NCBI GenBank assembly: GCA_002050235.1 | Contig: MWST01000018.1 | Location: 310,001-374,000 of the forward strand | Direction of reading: 5' to 3' | Source of the DNA: Polyangiaceae bacterium UTPRO1 | GTDB taxonomy: Bacteria; Desulfobacterota; Binatia; UTPRO1 | Length of the DNA stretch: 64,000 bases | Part shown: positions 8,769-17,232 of the stretch, piece after piece | Numbering within the stretch: position 1 is the stretch's first letter | Layout of the letters: the number at the start of each line of letters is the position of its first letter | The notes under the pieces: model-generated | Told to the model about the DNA's origin: nothing | Database searches by the model: none | What the model saw: only the letters and a program-made list of their open reading frames with translations | Position numbers and translations under genes: made by a program

Positions 8769-8784
8769 TGGTCCGACCCTTGCT
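8769..8784 (+). promoter_or_regulatory. Possible sigma-54 promoter for the HTH gene
   Basis: TGGTCCG, four bases, then TTGCT: GG and GC are correctly spaced and 10 of 12 consensus positions match. The start would be near 8795, about 52 bases before the HTH gene. Confidence 0.45.
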
Positions 8785-8846
8785 CGACGCGTCTATAGCT
8801 GCGTCGTTACGTGCCACTATACGAGAGACCACGAAGGAGACCCCCC

Positions 8847-9104
8847 ATGACCGACGAAAACGTGCACCGGAGCATCCGTGAGCTCAGGATACGACTGGGT
8901 ATGACCCAGGAAGAGTTCGCCCACGCGGTTGCCGTCACCTTCTCCACCGTGAATCGCTGGGAGAATGGCCACGCCAAGCCGAGCAAGCTGGCGCGGCGCG
9001 CCATCGAAGCGCTCGCGCGCCGTGGCAACCCCCGCCGCGAGAGCAGCACGCCGATCGCCGGCGATCGCCTGGAGGCGATGGTCGCAGCAGAGCCGCACCA
9101 GTAG
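8847..9104 (+). CDS. XRE-type helix-turn-helix DNA-binding protein
   Basis: An 85-residue cytoplasmic protein. Residues 8-60 form an XRE-type HTH domain; the turn and recognition helix are visible as MTQEEFAHAVAVTFSTVNRWENG, with the conserved Trp-Glu-Asn-Gly. The last 20 residues look disordered and there is no ligand domain, so it probably acts as a simple dimeric regulator or couples to a partner. AAGGAGA is six bases before the ATG. It is transcribed away from mrp and followed by a long hairpin, so it looks monocistronic. The target is unknown; the inverted repeat upstream may be autoregulatory. Confidence 0.8.
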   Translation: MTDENVHRSIRELRIRLGMTQEEFAHAVAVTFSTVNRWENGHAKPSKLARRAIEALARRGNPRRESSTPIAGDRLEAMVAAEPHQ

Positions 9105-9125
9105 AGCTCGCACTCCTTGCGGACC

Positions 9126-9161
9126 CGCTCCCGAGGGCGACCTCCACCACCCTCGGGAGCG
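9126..9161 (+). terminator. Long hairpin after the HTH gene
   Basis: A perfect 12-bp stem CGCTCCCGAGGG/CCCTCGGGAGCG with a 12-base loop, 21 bases after the stop. No T-run follows. Confidence 0.5.
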
Positions 9162-9284
9162 CGGCTCTACCGCTATCTCGCAGATCTTTGCGGGAGCCTC
9201 TCCCGGCAGTGGTAACTCGACGGTGGCGCGCTCCCGTTGCGGCTCGGCAGCCGAGCCCCTATCTTCCAGTCGGGCAGAGCTTCC

Positions 9285-10085
9285 ATGCCGCGACGCCGCC
9301 GACAGCCGCCTCCACGAGCCGCCGCCAAATCGACCGCGTCGCCTTTCTACGCGCCGTTCGAAACCCTCGGAAAGCTCGTTGGTCCGAACTCCGTCGCGGT
9401 GCGTGAGCGCCCCGCGGCGCCCCTACGCACGGCTCCGACCGGACAGTCGCCGCCGCCCTCGCTCCGAGCGGGCGGTCCTGCCGCCGCACCGTTCGGAGAG
9501 GAGGCCGCAGCCGCGGCTTTCGCGGCCGCCATGGCCGACGTCCGACCGCTCCGCGCCGATACGCGCGTCGACGCCCCGGCGCCGGCCACGCTCACGGTGC
9601 GCACGACCGTCGACGAGGATGCCGAGGCGTTCGGGGCGCTCGTCGAGCTCGTGAACGGCTCGGGCGATTTCGACATCAGCGACTCGACCGAATACGTCGA
9701 GGGTGCGGTCGTCGGCTTCGATGCGCGGATCTTGAAGCGTCTGCGGAGAGGCGAGCTCGCGTATCAAGACATGATAGACCTGCATGGCATGTCGGCGGCG
9801 ACGGCCCGCGTCGAGGTCGAGCGATTCGTCACCCGGGCGGTCGCCGAGGGAAAGCGCGTCGTGCTGATCGTGCACGGCCGCGGTCGCAACTCGAAGGACA
9901 ACGTTCCCGTGCTCAAGGAACGACTGAAGAGCTGGCTCGCGCGTGGACGCATCGGACGCTCTACGCTCGCCTTTACGTCGGCCCGGCCTGCCGACGGCGG
10001 TACCGGGGCATTGTACGTGCTCTTACGGAGATGCCGTGGTCCGAAAGAGCCGATCACGGTCCTCGAGGGGGCGAAGCGGGAGTGA
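9285..10085 (+). CDS. Smr domain protein (putative endonuclease)
   Basis: A 266-residue protein with a long Pro/Ala/Arg-rich, probably disordered N-terminal half and a C-terminal Smr domain from about residue 160. The Smr signatures are both present: DLHG at 165-168 and HGRG at 197-200. Stand-alone Smr proteins cleave DNA or, as SmrB, cut mRNA on collided ribosomes. The architecture resembles the SmrA/SmrB group but the N-terminal part is longer. The start at 9285 was preferred to 9237 because translation from the latter begins with an untypical segment. Its stop overlaps the GTG start of the next gene by four bases, suggesting coupling. Confidence 0.85.
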   Translation: MPRRRRQPPPRAAAKSTASPFYAPFETLGKLVGPNSVAVRERPAAPLRTAPTGQSPPPSLRAGGPAAAPFGEEAAAAAFAAAMADVRPLRADTRVDAPAPATLTVRTTVDEDAEAFGALVELVNGSGDFDISDSTEYVEGAVVGFDARILKRLRRGELAYQDMIDLHGMSAATARVEVERFVTRAVAEGKRVVLIVHGRGRNSKDNVPVLKERLKSWLARGRIGRSTLAFTSARPADGGTGALYVLLRRCRGPKEPITVLEGAKRE

Positions 10086-10672
10086 GGTACGCGGCCGACG
10101 TGTGCACCGGGTTCCGTGTCCTGCTTGCACCGGTGCTCGCGTGGGAGCTCGGTCGACCCCGAGACGCCGCTGGCTGGCTGCCCTTTGCTATCTATGTAGC
10201 TGCGGCTGCGACCGACTACGGCGACGGCGTGCTGGCGCGCTCCGCGGGTACGGCGTCGCGGCGCGGACGCGTCTTCGATCACGGTGCCGACGCGCTCTTG
10301 CTGTTTCCCGCGTTCGTCGTGCTCGCGAACGAAAGCCGGGTGCCGTGGACCCTGCCGATCGCTGCGATGGTTGCCTTCGCGTTGTACGCTCTCGATGGCT
10401 GGCGACGCAGCGGTTCGCTCGCGACGATCGAGCTCGCCGGAGGCCGCTCCGGCGCGGTCGGCGGCGTCCTGAACTATGTCATCGGAGGTTTGGCGACCGC
10501 TGCCGTCGCGTTCGACGACCCGGACATCGATGCCGCCATCTACGTCGCCGCCTTCGGGGTCACGGCGGTGAACGGCGCGGCAGCGATCGAGCGCCTGACC
10601 GGGCTGGTGGCGACAGTTCGCGGATCGCCCGCGGCAGGAAGGGAACCCCGAGCATCGCGTTCATCACCATGA
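10082..10672 (+). CDS. CDP-alcohol phosphatidyltransferase family membrane protein
   Basis: A 196-residue inner-membrane protein with the full family signature D-x2-DG-x2-AR-x8-G-x3-D-x3-D at residues 45-70 (Asp45, Asp48, Asp66, Asp70). Hydrophobic helices flank the motif. The family makes phospholipids by displacing CMP from CDP-diacylglycerol with an alcohol such as glycerol phosphate, serine or inositol phosphate; which acceptor is used here cannot be read. It begins with a GTG that overlaps the Smr stop (GTGA). The 3' end runs about 113 bases into the convergent LPG-synthase-like gene, so the last 37 codons are shared between the strands. Confidence 0.85.
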   Translation: MRYAADVCTGFRVLLAPVLAWELGRPRDAAGWLPFAIYVAAAATDYGDGVLARSAGTASRRGRVFDHGADALLLFPAFVVLANESRVPWTLPIAAMVAFALYALDGWRRSGSLATIELAGGRSGAVGGVLNYVIGGLATAAVAFDDPDIDAAIYVAAFGVTAVNGAAAIERLTGLVATVRGSPAAGREPRASRSSP

Positions 10673-11543
10673 ACGTGACGTGCGCCGTCAAGCTGAAAGC
10701 GAGGAGGTTCGCTGCGGGCGCCTGATCGCCGAAGAAGTGCAGCCAGAAATACTGTGGCGCACCGAGGTGCGCGACGCCGATCGGCAGCGCTGCCGACAGG
10801 AAGATCACCGGCAGGAATACCAGCAGCTCGAGATAAGGCAGGTGGATGCCGAAACAACGAAGCGCAAAATAGTACACCACCGTCGCCATCAAGAAGTTCG
10901 GCGCCTTGAAGAGAACGAGCAGCAGATAATGACGTAGGTGCGCCAGGCGGAAGCTCCGCAGCATGCCGGCCGCCGTGTGCGCGGCGAGTCGATCGCCGGC
11001 GAAACGGAAGAACGCGAGGTGCGCGGCCAGATAGGCGTAGAGCGCTACATACACCCAGAAGAAGCCCTCGATGCGCCGCGGCGCCAGCGCCGCACCCAGG
11101 CTCGAGAAGAAGACGAGTTGGTAGAGTTCGGCGAACATCATGAAGAGGACCGAGCTCGCGACTTCGAGAAGAGGAATACCTTCGCGCCGATTCAGGTAGA
11201 GCGCGATGCTGCCCTGTCCGAGCGGCGAGTTGAGCAGCGTCAGGAGGTAGGTCGTAGCGCGGATGGGCAACACGTCGCGGTAGGCGATGCGGGCGTTGAA
11301 CCAGTTGACTACGCGCGTCAGGCAGAAGGTGTCGATCAACAAATACACCAGCGAATAGGGCAGCATGATGGCGAGGTAGGAGGGCGCGTCGATGCCGCGG
11401 AGCGCGTCGAGCACGTGCGCGATCGGCACACGGCGGAAGATCAGCGCGAAGATAATGCTCGTGACCAGCCATGGAACGAGGCGCTGTAGTCCCCGATGGT
11501 GGCCGCGGTCGCGGGAGCCGTTCGCGGTCGTGCTCGCGTGCAC
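10560..11543 (-). CDS. UPF0104 / lysylphosphatidylglycerol synthase-like membrane protein
   Basis: About 327 residues with at least six hydrophobic helices and the layout of the flippase-like membrane part of MprF/UPF0104 proteins (LPG_synthase_TM). A segment GVAHLGAPQYFW near the end is at the place of the usual conserved Gly-rich loop. There is no catalytic GNAT domain, so it is the stand-alone form, likely involved in lipid or glycan handling at the inner membrane. The GTG at 11543 is a tentative start; an ATG at 11633 would add 30 residues that look non-coding. No good ribosome site is seen for either. It overlaps the CDP-alcohol gene at its 3' end. Confidence 0.7.
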   Translation of the reverse strand: MHASTTANGSRDRGHHRGLQRLVPWLVTSIIFALIFRRVPIAHVLDALRGIDAPSYLAIMLPYSLVYLLIDTFCLTRVVNWFNARIAYRDVLPIRATTYLLTLLNSPLGQGSIALYLNRREGIPLLEVASSVLFMMFAELYQLVFFSSLGAALAPRRIEGFFWVYVALYAYLAAHLAFFRFAGDRLAAHTAAGMLRSFRLAHLRHYLLLVLFKAPNFLMATVVYYFALRCFGIHLPYLELLVFLPVIFLSAALPIGVAHLGAPQYFWLHFFGDQAPAANLLAFSLTAHVTFMVMNAMLGVPFLPRAIRELSPPARSGARSLPRRSPP

Positions 11544-11635
11544 GCGGGCGGACCATAACGACCGCCCATCTGCCAGACAACCGCATAAGGGGGCTCGTGT
11601 ACCGGCGGTTGACTTGCAGCGAGGGCGGCCCATAG

Positions 11636-12514
11636 ATGCCGAGCATGCGTCCGGCCTGCGTCGCCGCGATGACGATGTTTCTGGCAGGCGGGGTCGCCTG
11701 TCACCCTATGCACTCGCAGTACGTCGTGCGGCGGAGCAACATCACCTGCGATCAGGCCAATCGCTACGCCTTCGAGAGCATGAAGACTCTCGGCTACACC
11801 GTGACGAGTTTCGAGCCCGCGGCGATCGGGCGCACTGGCCTCCTCCGCGGCAGCAAGGCGGCGGAGTCGGGGTCGACGCGGTCCGCTGGCGCCGACGGCA
11901 TCGTGAACATCATCTGCGAGGCGACCGAGGTGCGGCTCGAGGCCGAGCAGGACCGGCTGCTCAGTCAGGACCTCACTTTCACGCGCGGCTTCTATCTGGC
12001 GTTTACGGGCATCGCCGATCATGCGGCGAGCGACGTCGCCTACGCCGAGAAACGGTCGGGAGGTATCACCGAAGGCGGCGTCAAGTTCAAGATCCAACCC
12101 CAGCTCGCGCTCGAAACGAAGCTCGACTTCGGCGAAGACCTGGCGGCGGGCGGCGTGCTGGCCGTGAAGGTCATCGTGCAAAACGGCAGCAAGGTGACCT
12201 ATTCTCTCGATCCCGCTGCGATAGACCTGCGGCTGCGCGGCGGCAGCGACAAGGTGCAGCAGGTGGATCTCCACGACGCCGCGCAGAAGATCGCTCGCGC
12301 CGCTGCCGCCGACCTCGATCCGGGGATACCCGGTCCCTCCGCCGCAAGCATCGAGGAGACGCTGCGCCGGCGCCGGCTTCCTGGCGGTATCCTCGAGCCC
12401 GGAGGCCAAGCCGAGGGCTTCGTCTACTTCCCGACCGGTAGCTACGCGCGCGCTCGCGCCACCCTCGTCGACGTCGAAAGCGGCGAGAGCGAAGGGTTCC
12501 TGGTCGAGTTTTGA
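11636..12514 (+). CDS. Hypothetical lipoprotein
   Basis: A 292-residue exported protein. A basic start and hydrophobic stretch lead to a lipobox-like GGVAC with Cys22, so it is probably a lipoprotein. The mature part is mixed alpha/beta with no motif I recognise; the C-terminal third contains segments (PGGQAEGFVYFP and YARARATLVDVESGE) that look like a beta-sandwich end. GAGGG sits 10 bases before the ATG; a second ATG at 11645 is possible. The stop overlaps a TTG that could start the next gene, and the two are probably cotranscribed. No function can be assigned. Confidence 0.7.
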   Translation: MPSMRPACVAAMTMFLAGGVACHPMHSQYVVRRSNITCDQANRYAFESMKTLGYTVTSFEPAAIGRTGLLRGSKAAESGSTRSAGADGIVNIICEATEVRLEAEQDRLLSQDLTFTRGFYLAFTGIADHAASDVAYAEKRSGGITEGGVKFKIQPQLALETKLDFGEDLAAGGVLAVKVIVQNGSKVTYSLDPAAIDLRLRGGSDKVQQVDLHDAAQKIARAAAADLDPGIPGPSAASIEETLRRRRLPGGILEPGGQAEGFVYFPTGSYARARATLVDVESGESEGFLVEF

Positions 12515-12525
12515 CCGGACCGCCC

Positions 12526-12891
12526 ATGACCGGACGCGAGGCTCTCCTTCTCACCTTCGACCGGCTCTTCGATAAAGCGGCGAAGAAGCTCTCCGTGACC
12601 TGTACGGACACCGAGAAGAACGAAGCGCGGCGGCGCTTCGAAGAACGCTTCTCCATGCTGCTCGAAGCGTTGAGGGCGCTCGAGATTCGCGAGATTCCGG
12701 AGGAGGTAGTCGTCCGCATGGAGGAGGCGATCGAGAAACTCTCGCCAGCCGACATCGTCGGGCTCCTGGCGACCGTGCCGCTGGTGCCCCAGGCGCAGGA
12801 GATGATGCGGCTCCTCGCATACCGGGCGGCCGAGCAGCGCCTGCTCGAGCACTACGTCGCGACCGCGAGCGACCGATTCGGCGGGCACTAG
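12526..12891 (+). CDS. Hypothetical helical protein (121 aa)
   Basis: A 121-residue soluble protein, almost entirely helical and rich in Glu, Arg and Leu, with heptad-like stretches (residues 30-75). There is no signal peptide and only one cysteine. It follows the lipoprotein gene with an 11-base gap and is probably in its transcript. The last four bases overlap the end of the convergent DUF35 gene. I do not recognise a family. Confidence 0.6.
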   Translation: MTGREALLLTFDRLFDKAAKKLSVTCTDTEKNEARRRFEERFSMLLEALRALEIREIPEEVVVRMEEAIEKLSPADIVGLLATVPLVPQAQEMMRLLAYRAAEQRLLEHYVATASDRFGGH

Positions 12892-13313
12892 GACTGGGCG
12901 CGAACCCGGAACTTGGGGAGCGTCACCGCGTCGGAGATCTGTTCGAATACGACCTCGACCGGCATGCCGATATTGATCCGGTCGATCGGGCAATCGAGGA
13001 GGTTGGAGGTGATCTTCGGACCCTCTGCGAGCTTCACCACGATCACTGCATAAGGCACCTCGCGCGCAAAGGCCGGGTGATAGACCTGGTGCATCACGTT
13101 GAAGCTGAATATCTCGCCGCGCCCGGAGACATTCGTCCACTCGGCGCTGCTCGAGAGGCAGCGGCTGCAGATCTCGCGCGGCGGAAAGCGTAGGGCACCG
13201 CAGCCGGTACAACGCTGCACCATCAGCCGATGCTCTTTCGCCGCGGCGATAAAGGGTGCGAGCTCGCCCTCGAGCTCGGGCATTGGTCGCGCGATCGGGG
13301 GGGCAGCGCTCAT
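12888..13313 (-). CDS. DUF35 protein (zinc ribbon plus OB-fold), acyl-CoA partner
   Basis: A 141-residue DUF35 protein. The rubredoxin-like zinc ribbon is complete with Cys35, Cys38, Cys49 and Cys52, followed by an OB-fold that in known complexes carries the acyl-CoA. Such proteins are obligate partners of thiolase-fold enzymes, for example the DUF35 domain of ChsH2 with the steroid aldolase Ltp2. Here it is translationally coupled to the thiolase-like gene: its ATG overlaps the thiolase stop (ATGA). This supports a two-subunit enzyme acting on a CoA-linked substrate. Confidence 0.88.
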   Translation of the reverse strand: MSAAPPIARPMPELEGELAPFIAAAKEHRLMVQRCTGCGALRFPPREICSRCLSSSAEWTNVSGRGEIFSFNVMHQVYHPAFAREVPYAVIVVKLAEGPKITSNLLDCPIDRINIGMPVEVVFEQISDAVTLPKFRVRAQS

Positions 13314-14488
13314 GACGGCAGGGGGCTCAGGACGAGCGTCGTGTGTGTCGAGAGGAGGCCGCCGTTACCGCTCACGAGCACTACGTCGTGGCGCGGGACC
13401 TGGCGGTCGCCGGCTTCGCCACGCGCCTGGAGGACGCCTTCGGCGAGCGGCGTCATCCCCCACATGTACGAGGAGGAGAGCTGGCCGCCGCCCGTGTTCA
13501 CCGGCAGGCGGCCTCCCGGAGCGGTGTGACCGGCGGCGACGAAGTCGCCCGCCTCGCCTTTGGCGCAAAAGCCGTAGTCCTCCAGGGTCACGAGCACGGT
13601 GAACGTGTAGCAATCGTACAGCTCCGCGACCTGGACGTCGCGCGCCTCGATGCCCGCCATGGCGAAGGCAGCTTTGCTTGCGAGCGATGCTCCGGAGACG
13701 AGCGTCTCGGCAGGATCGCCGCCGGGGTGCCCTTGGCCCATGCCCCATACGTAGACCGGGGGCTTGCGAAGCGCCCGCGCCCGCTCCGCGGAGGTGACGA
13801 TCACGGCGACGCCGCCGTTCGAGACCAGGCAACAGTCGAGCACGTGGAACGGTTCCACCACCCAACGCGATGCATGGTAGTCGGCGAGGGACAAGGGTAC
13901 GGCGTGCAGCTGCGCTGCCGGATTGCGGTTCGCCCAGCGACGCTCCGACACCGCTACCGCGCCTAGGTGGTCCTGAGTGGTTCCGTACACGTGCATGTGG
14001 CGACGCGCGACGAGCGCATACATGGCGTTGACGCCGAACTGCCCGTAGGCGGCATCGAGTCCGCGTGCGAAAGCATAGGAAGCCGCGGATCCCTCGCTCT
14101 TGCCGGCGCGTGTCCGTTGCTCCTCGGGTGATTTGAGGGGTCGGTCCGAGAAGACGCATGCGACCGTCGAGCACATCCCGGCCGCGATCGCGAGCGCGGC
14201 GTATTGGATCATAGCGCCCGCCGTCGCTCCTCCGAGGTTCATCGTGGCTTGCAGGGCAAGGTCGCGGAGACCGAGCGCCTGCTGGAGCATGAACGACCCC
14301 ATCGCGGCGTTACCCCAGGAGATGCCGGGATTGAGGAGGAGTCCGTCGAGGTCGGTGCGCGCGAGGCCGGCATCGGCGAGCGCGCGTTCGACTGCGGCGA
14401 CTGCAAATCCCATGTGGCTGCGGTCGTAGACCTTACCCTGCTCGGTCTGACCGAGCCCGGCGATAGCGATCTCGCCTCGCAGCGCCAT
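13310..14488 (-). CDS. Thiolase-fold (SCP-x/lipid-transfer type) protein without the thiolase cysteine
   Basis: A 392-residue thiolase-fold protein. At the place of the nucleophilic cysteine block the sequence reads NLGGATAG (residues 84-91), so a classical thiolase reaction is unlikely. Later blocks are intact: YDCYTFTVLVTLEDYGFC from Tyr291 and NTGGGQLSSSYMWG with Tyr341. This pattern, with a coupled DUF35 gene, fits the Ltp2-like retro-aldolases that release short acyl-CoA from side chains, rather than beta-ketothiolases. A much longer open frame continues upstream of the chosen ATG at 14488, but the family alignment begins there, and an AGGGA lies about 10 bases upstream. Confidence 0.85.
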   Translation of the reverse strand: MALRGEIAIAGLGQTEQGKVYDRSHMGFAVAAVERALADAGLARTDLDGLLLNPGISWGNAAMGSFMLQQALGLRDLALQATMNLGGATAGAMIQYAALAIAAGMCSTVACVFSDRPLKSPEEQRTRAGKSEGSAASYAFARGLDAAYGQFGVNAMYALVARRHMHVYGTTQDHLGAVAVSERRWANRNPAAQLHAVPLSLADYHASRWVVEPFHVLDCCLVSNGGVAVIVTSAERARALRKPPVYVWGMGQGHPGGDPAETLVSGASLASKAAFAMAGIEARDVQVAELYDCYTFTVLVTLEDYGFCAKGEAGDFVAAGHTAPGGRLPVNTGGGQLSSSYMWGMTPLAEGVLQARGEAGDRQVPRHDVVLVSGNGGLLSTHTTLVLSPLPS

Positions 14489-14719
14489 CCGCAGGAGTTC
14501 CCTAGGCCAGGCGTCGGGACGGGTCAACTTGCGACGGTCGCGAGGGTCACCGGGAGGCCACGGCCTCGCCGCTCTATCATCAAGGTCCAGGATTTCTCTT
14601 GACCCGTCGCAGGCGCCCATGATTTCTTCGCCGGCGTTCCCGCAGATGTGCCGTGACCCGTGAGTCCGTAAAGATCCGCCTGGTGACGCTGTGGTGTGTC
14701 GCGCAGTGAGAGGTGCTCC

Positions 14720-15724
14720 ATGTCGGCCCATATCGCATTCCGTACGTCTGTCGTAGCGCTCGCGATGCACGCGCTCCTGTTCCGTAGCGCGCCCGCGGTC
14801 GCTGCGATCGTCGGCGGTGGCGGTAGCAGCCGGGTCGACTGCCTTGCAGCCTTCGATGCCCCCGTGAACGCGCCGGCGGCCAAGCCCCGCGGCATCCGTT
14901 GCGCCGATGGTGATCCCGCCTGCGATCTCGACGGAACCGTGAACGGCGTCTGCAACTTCCGGGTGTCGGTTTGCGCCAACAGCACCTTCAACCCGGCCGC
15001 CTGTGCGCTGAACGGCGTGCGCTTGATCACGGTCGAACACGCCGCAGACAACGGCGACCCCAAGTTCGATCCCGAGTTCCAGGCGCTGCAGACGCGTATC
15101 GACAGCGACATAGGACCTTACCCCAATAATGACAGCGATGCCTGTACGACGGCGACGAACTTCTTCGTGGCGATCAAAGGTCCGCTCAAGAACGACAAGT
15201 GCAAACGCAACAAGAAACAGATTCGCCTCATCGCCGAGTCGACTCTCGCCGCCGGTCAGGGGACGATCCTCGTCGACAAGGACAAGCTCGATCTCGTCTG
15301 CGATCCGCCGGTCGGCGGCTGCGACCCCGGCGCGCTCTTCACCGGCACCTATGACCGGGTGCAGCGCCAGATCTTCAATCAGAGCTGTGCGGTGAGCGGT
15401 TGCCACGATTCCAACTCGTTCGTCGACGCCGGAAACCTGCTCCTCGAGGCCAGCGCCTTTCCGGCGAACCTGATCAATCGAACGCCGACGAACGCAGATG
15501 CCAACGGGCTCGGCTGGAAGCGGATCACACAGGTCGACCCCAACACCGGGGATCCGGACACGAGCTTCCTCATGCACAAGTTGACCGGTGACCTGCCCGG
15601 ATCGGGTCTCGGTGCTCGTATGCCGAGAGGTCGACCCAAGCTCGACGCGACGTTGATCAACGTCATGAAGCTATGGATAGAGGCAGGAGCCCCAGACACC
15701 GGGTGGGTGTCGGGGACCGACTGA
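14720..15724 (+). CDS. Secreted cytochrome-like protein of the DUF1800/DUF1501 cluster
   Basis: A 334-residue exported protein. The signal peptide ends near residue 28 (VAAIVGG). The middle holds many cysteines (Cys41, 61, 68, 78, 85, 95) that likely form disulfides. Near the end is a haem-like motif Cys223-x4-Cys228-His229 and a possible axial Met301 in GARMPRG, followed by ATLINVMKLWIEAGAP, the usual helix end of planctomycete-type cytochrome C domains. The haem motif has four rather than two residues between the cysteines, so haem binding is uncertain. It stands 31 bases before the DUF1800 gene. The ATG at 14720 has GAGAGG upstream. Confidence 0.7.
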   Translation: MSAHIAFRTSVVALAMHALLFRSAPAVAAIVGGGGSSRVDCLAAFDAPVNAPAAKPRGIRCADGDPACDLDGTVNGVCNFRVSVCANSTFNPAACALNGVRLITVEHAADNGDPKFDPEFQALQTRIDSDIGPYPNNDSDACTTATNFFVAIKGPLKNDKCKRNKKQIRLIAESTLAAGQGTILVDKDKLDLVCDPPVGGCDPGALFTGTYDRVQRQIFNQSCAVSGCHDSNSFVDAGNLLLEASAFPANLINRTPTNADANGLGWKRITQVDPNTGDPDTSFLMHKLTGDLPGSGLGARMPRGRPKLDATLINVMKLWIEAGAPDTGWVSGTD

Positions 15725-15755
15725 GCATTCGCAGCGGAAGCCAAGGAGACGAGAG

Positions 15756-17216
15756 ATGGCAGACGGCACTCCACTCACGTTGCAACACGCGCGGCACCTC
15801 TTGCGGCGGACCGGTTTCGGCGCGTCCCAAGCCGAGGCCCAGGCCTTTCTCGCCGGGCATTCGACGCGGGGTGCGGCTGCCGAAGCGCTACTGAAGTTCA
15901 AGCCGGCCGGGTTCAAGGCCGGCGGGAACGACCACGACGTGATCCACGACAAGTGGATCAAGTACATGCTGAAGGTGAAGGCGCCGCTGCAAGAGAAGCT
16001 GGTGCTGTTCTGGCACGATCATTTCGCGACCGGCATCGCGAAGGTCTACTACGCGCGGTTGATGGCGAATCAGAACAAGCTGCTGCGTCTGAACTGTCGC
16101 GGCAACTTCAAGACGCTGGTGAAGGCGGTGAGCAAAGATCCTGCGATGATGGAGTACCTCGACACCGTTCGGAACTACGCCGAAGTTCCCAACGAGAATT
16201 ATGCCCGCGAGCTGCAGGAGCTCTTCACCCTCGGCGTCAAGGACTCGGCGGGCGTCGACAACTACGTGCAGGACGATGTGGCGCAGATCGCACGCGCCTT
16301 TTCCGGCTGGACCTACGGCAAGGCCGCTTACTTTCGCAGTTGGTACCACGACTACACGGACGATTGGCCGCAGCGAGGCCCGAAGGTGATCTATCAGAGC
16401 ACCGGAGGTTTCGGTCCGGCCGGCCGCAGCTTCACCGTCAACGGTGAAGGCGCCCAAGAAGTGGACGCGGTCATCGACATCATCTTCGAGCACCGCGACA
16501 GCCAGGGAAAGAACACCGTCGCGCGTCGGACCGCGCGCCGACTGATAGAGTATTTCGCACACCCGGAACCGAGCCTTGCTTTCATCGACGACGTCGTTGC
16601 GGCCTCGGGCTTCGACGTCGACTTCGAGATCACTCCGCTGCTGCACGCGATCTTCGTCCACGACGACTTCTATCTGACAGCGGGTTCGCCGGTGGGGGTC
16701 GCCACCCGCAAGTCCGTGCGGTGGCCGGTCGACTACGTCGTCGGTTCGCTGCGGCTGCTCCGGATGAAGCCGAAGGGCAGGTATCAGTACATCGACGGTG
16801 GCGGATACAACCGGGTCTTCGACCAGTTGAGCAACATGGGACAGCTCGTGTTCGATCCGCCGAGCGTCTTCGGATGGGATTGGGAGACGTCTTGGGTCAG
16901 CAGCTCGACGATGCTGGCGCGCTACGGGTTCGCGCGCGATCTCACGGCGGCGCGCGGCGGAGGTAGTACGGCCTTTCGACCCGACAAGCTCATGAATCTC
17001 GGCCTTACGGACCCTAACGCCATCGTAACGGCGGCTACCGACGTGCTCGGGATGACGGGGGATCTCACTGCCGGAGAGGAGGCGACGCTCGTCGCTTATC
17101 TCACCGACAACGGCGCGGTCTCGACACTCGACCTGAAGGACTACGATACGCGCAATCGCAAGCTGCATGGGCTCTTCACCTTGCTCATGCAGATGCCGGC
17201 GTATCAGCTGCAGTAG
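15756..17216 (+). CDS. DUF1800 family protein
   Basis: A 486-residue DUF1800 protein. The start LTLQHARHLLRRTGFGA is the family's usual opening, and the full length is present. No signal peptide is evident. The segment LVLFWHDHFATG is the recognisable family core. The function is unknown; DUF1800 genes are almost always beside DUF1501 genes, and the pair is thought to act on something exported or at the envelope. AAGGAGA lies about seven bases before the ATG. The next gene follows within 16 bases, so the three genes from 14720 form an operon. Confidence 0.88.
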   Translation: MADGTPLTLQHARHLLRRTGFGASQAEAQAFLAGHSTRGAAAEALLKFKPAGFKAGGNDHDVIHDKWIKYMLKVKAPLQEKLVLFWHDHFATGIAKVYYARLMANQNKLLRLNCRGNFKTLVKAVSKDPAMMEYLDTVRNYAEVPNENYARELQELFTLGVKDSAGVDNYVQDDVAQIARAFSGWTYGKAAYFRSWYHDYTDDWPQRGPKVIYQSTGGFGPAGRSFTVNGEGAQEVDAVIDIIFEHRDSQGKNTVARRTARRLIEYFAHPEPSLAFIDDVVAASGFDVDFEITPLLHAIFVHDDFYLTAGSPVGVATRKSVRWPVDYVVGSLRLLRMKPKGRYQYIDGGGYNRVFDQLSNMGQLVFDPPSVFGWDWETSWVSSSTMLARYGFARDLTAARGGGSTAFRPDKLMNLGLTDPNAIVTAATDVLGMTGDLTAGEEATLVAYLTDNGAVSTLDLKDYDTRNRKLHGLFTLLMQMPAYQLQ

Positions 17217-17232
17217 CGGACGGAGGATAGCA

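Noticed and set aside
13310..15577. 755-codon version of the thiolase-like gene
   Set aside because: Residues upstream of 14488 are the antisense of the secreted cytochrome-like gene and not related to thiolases.
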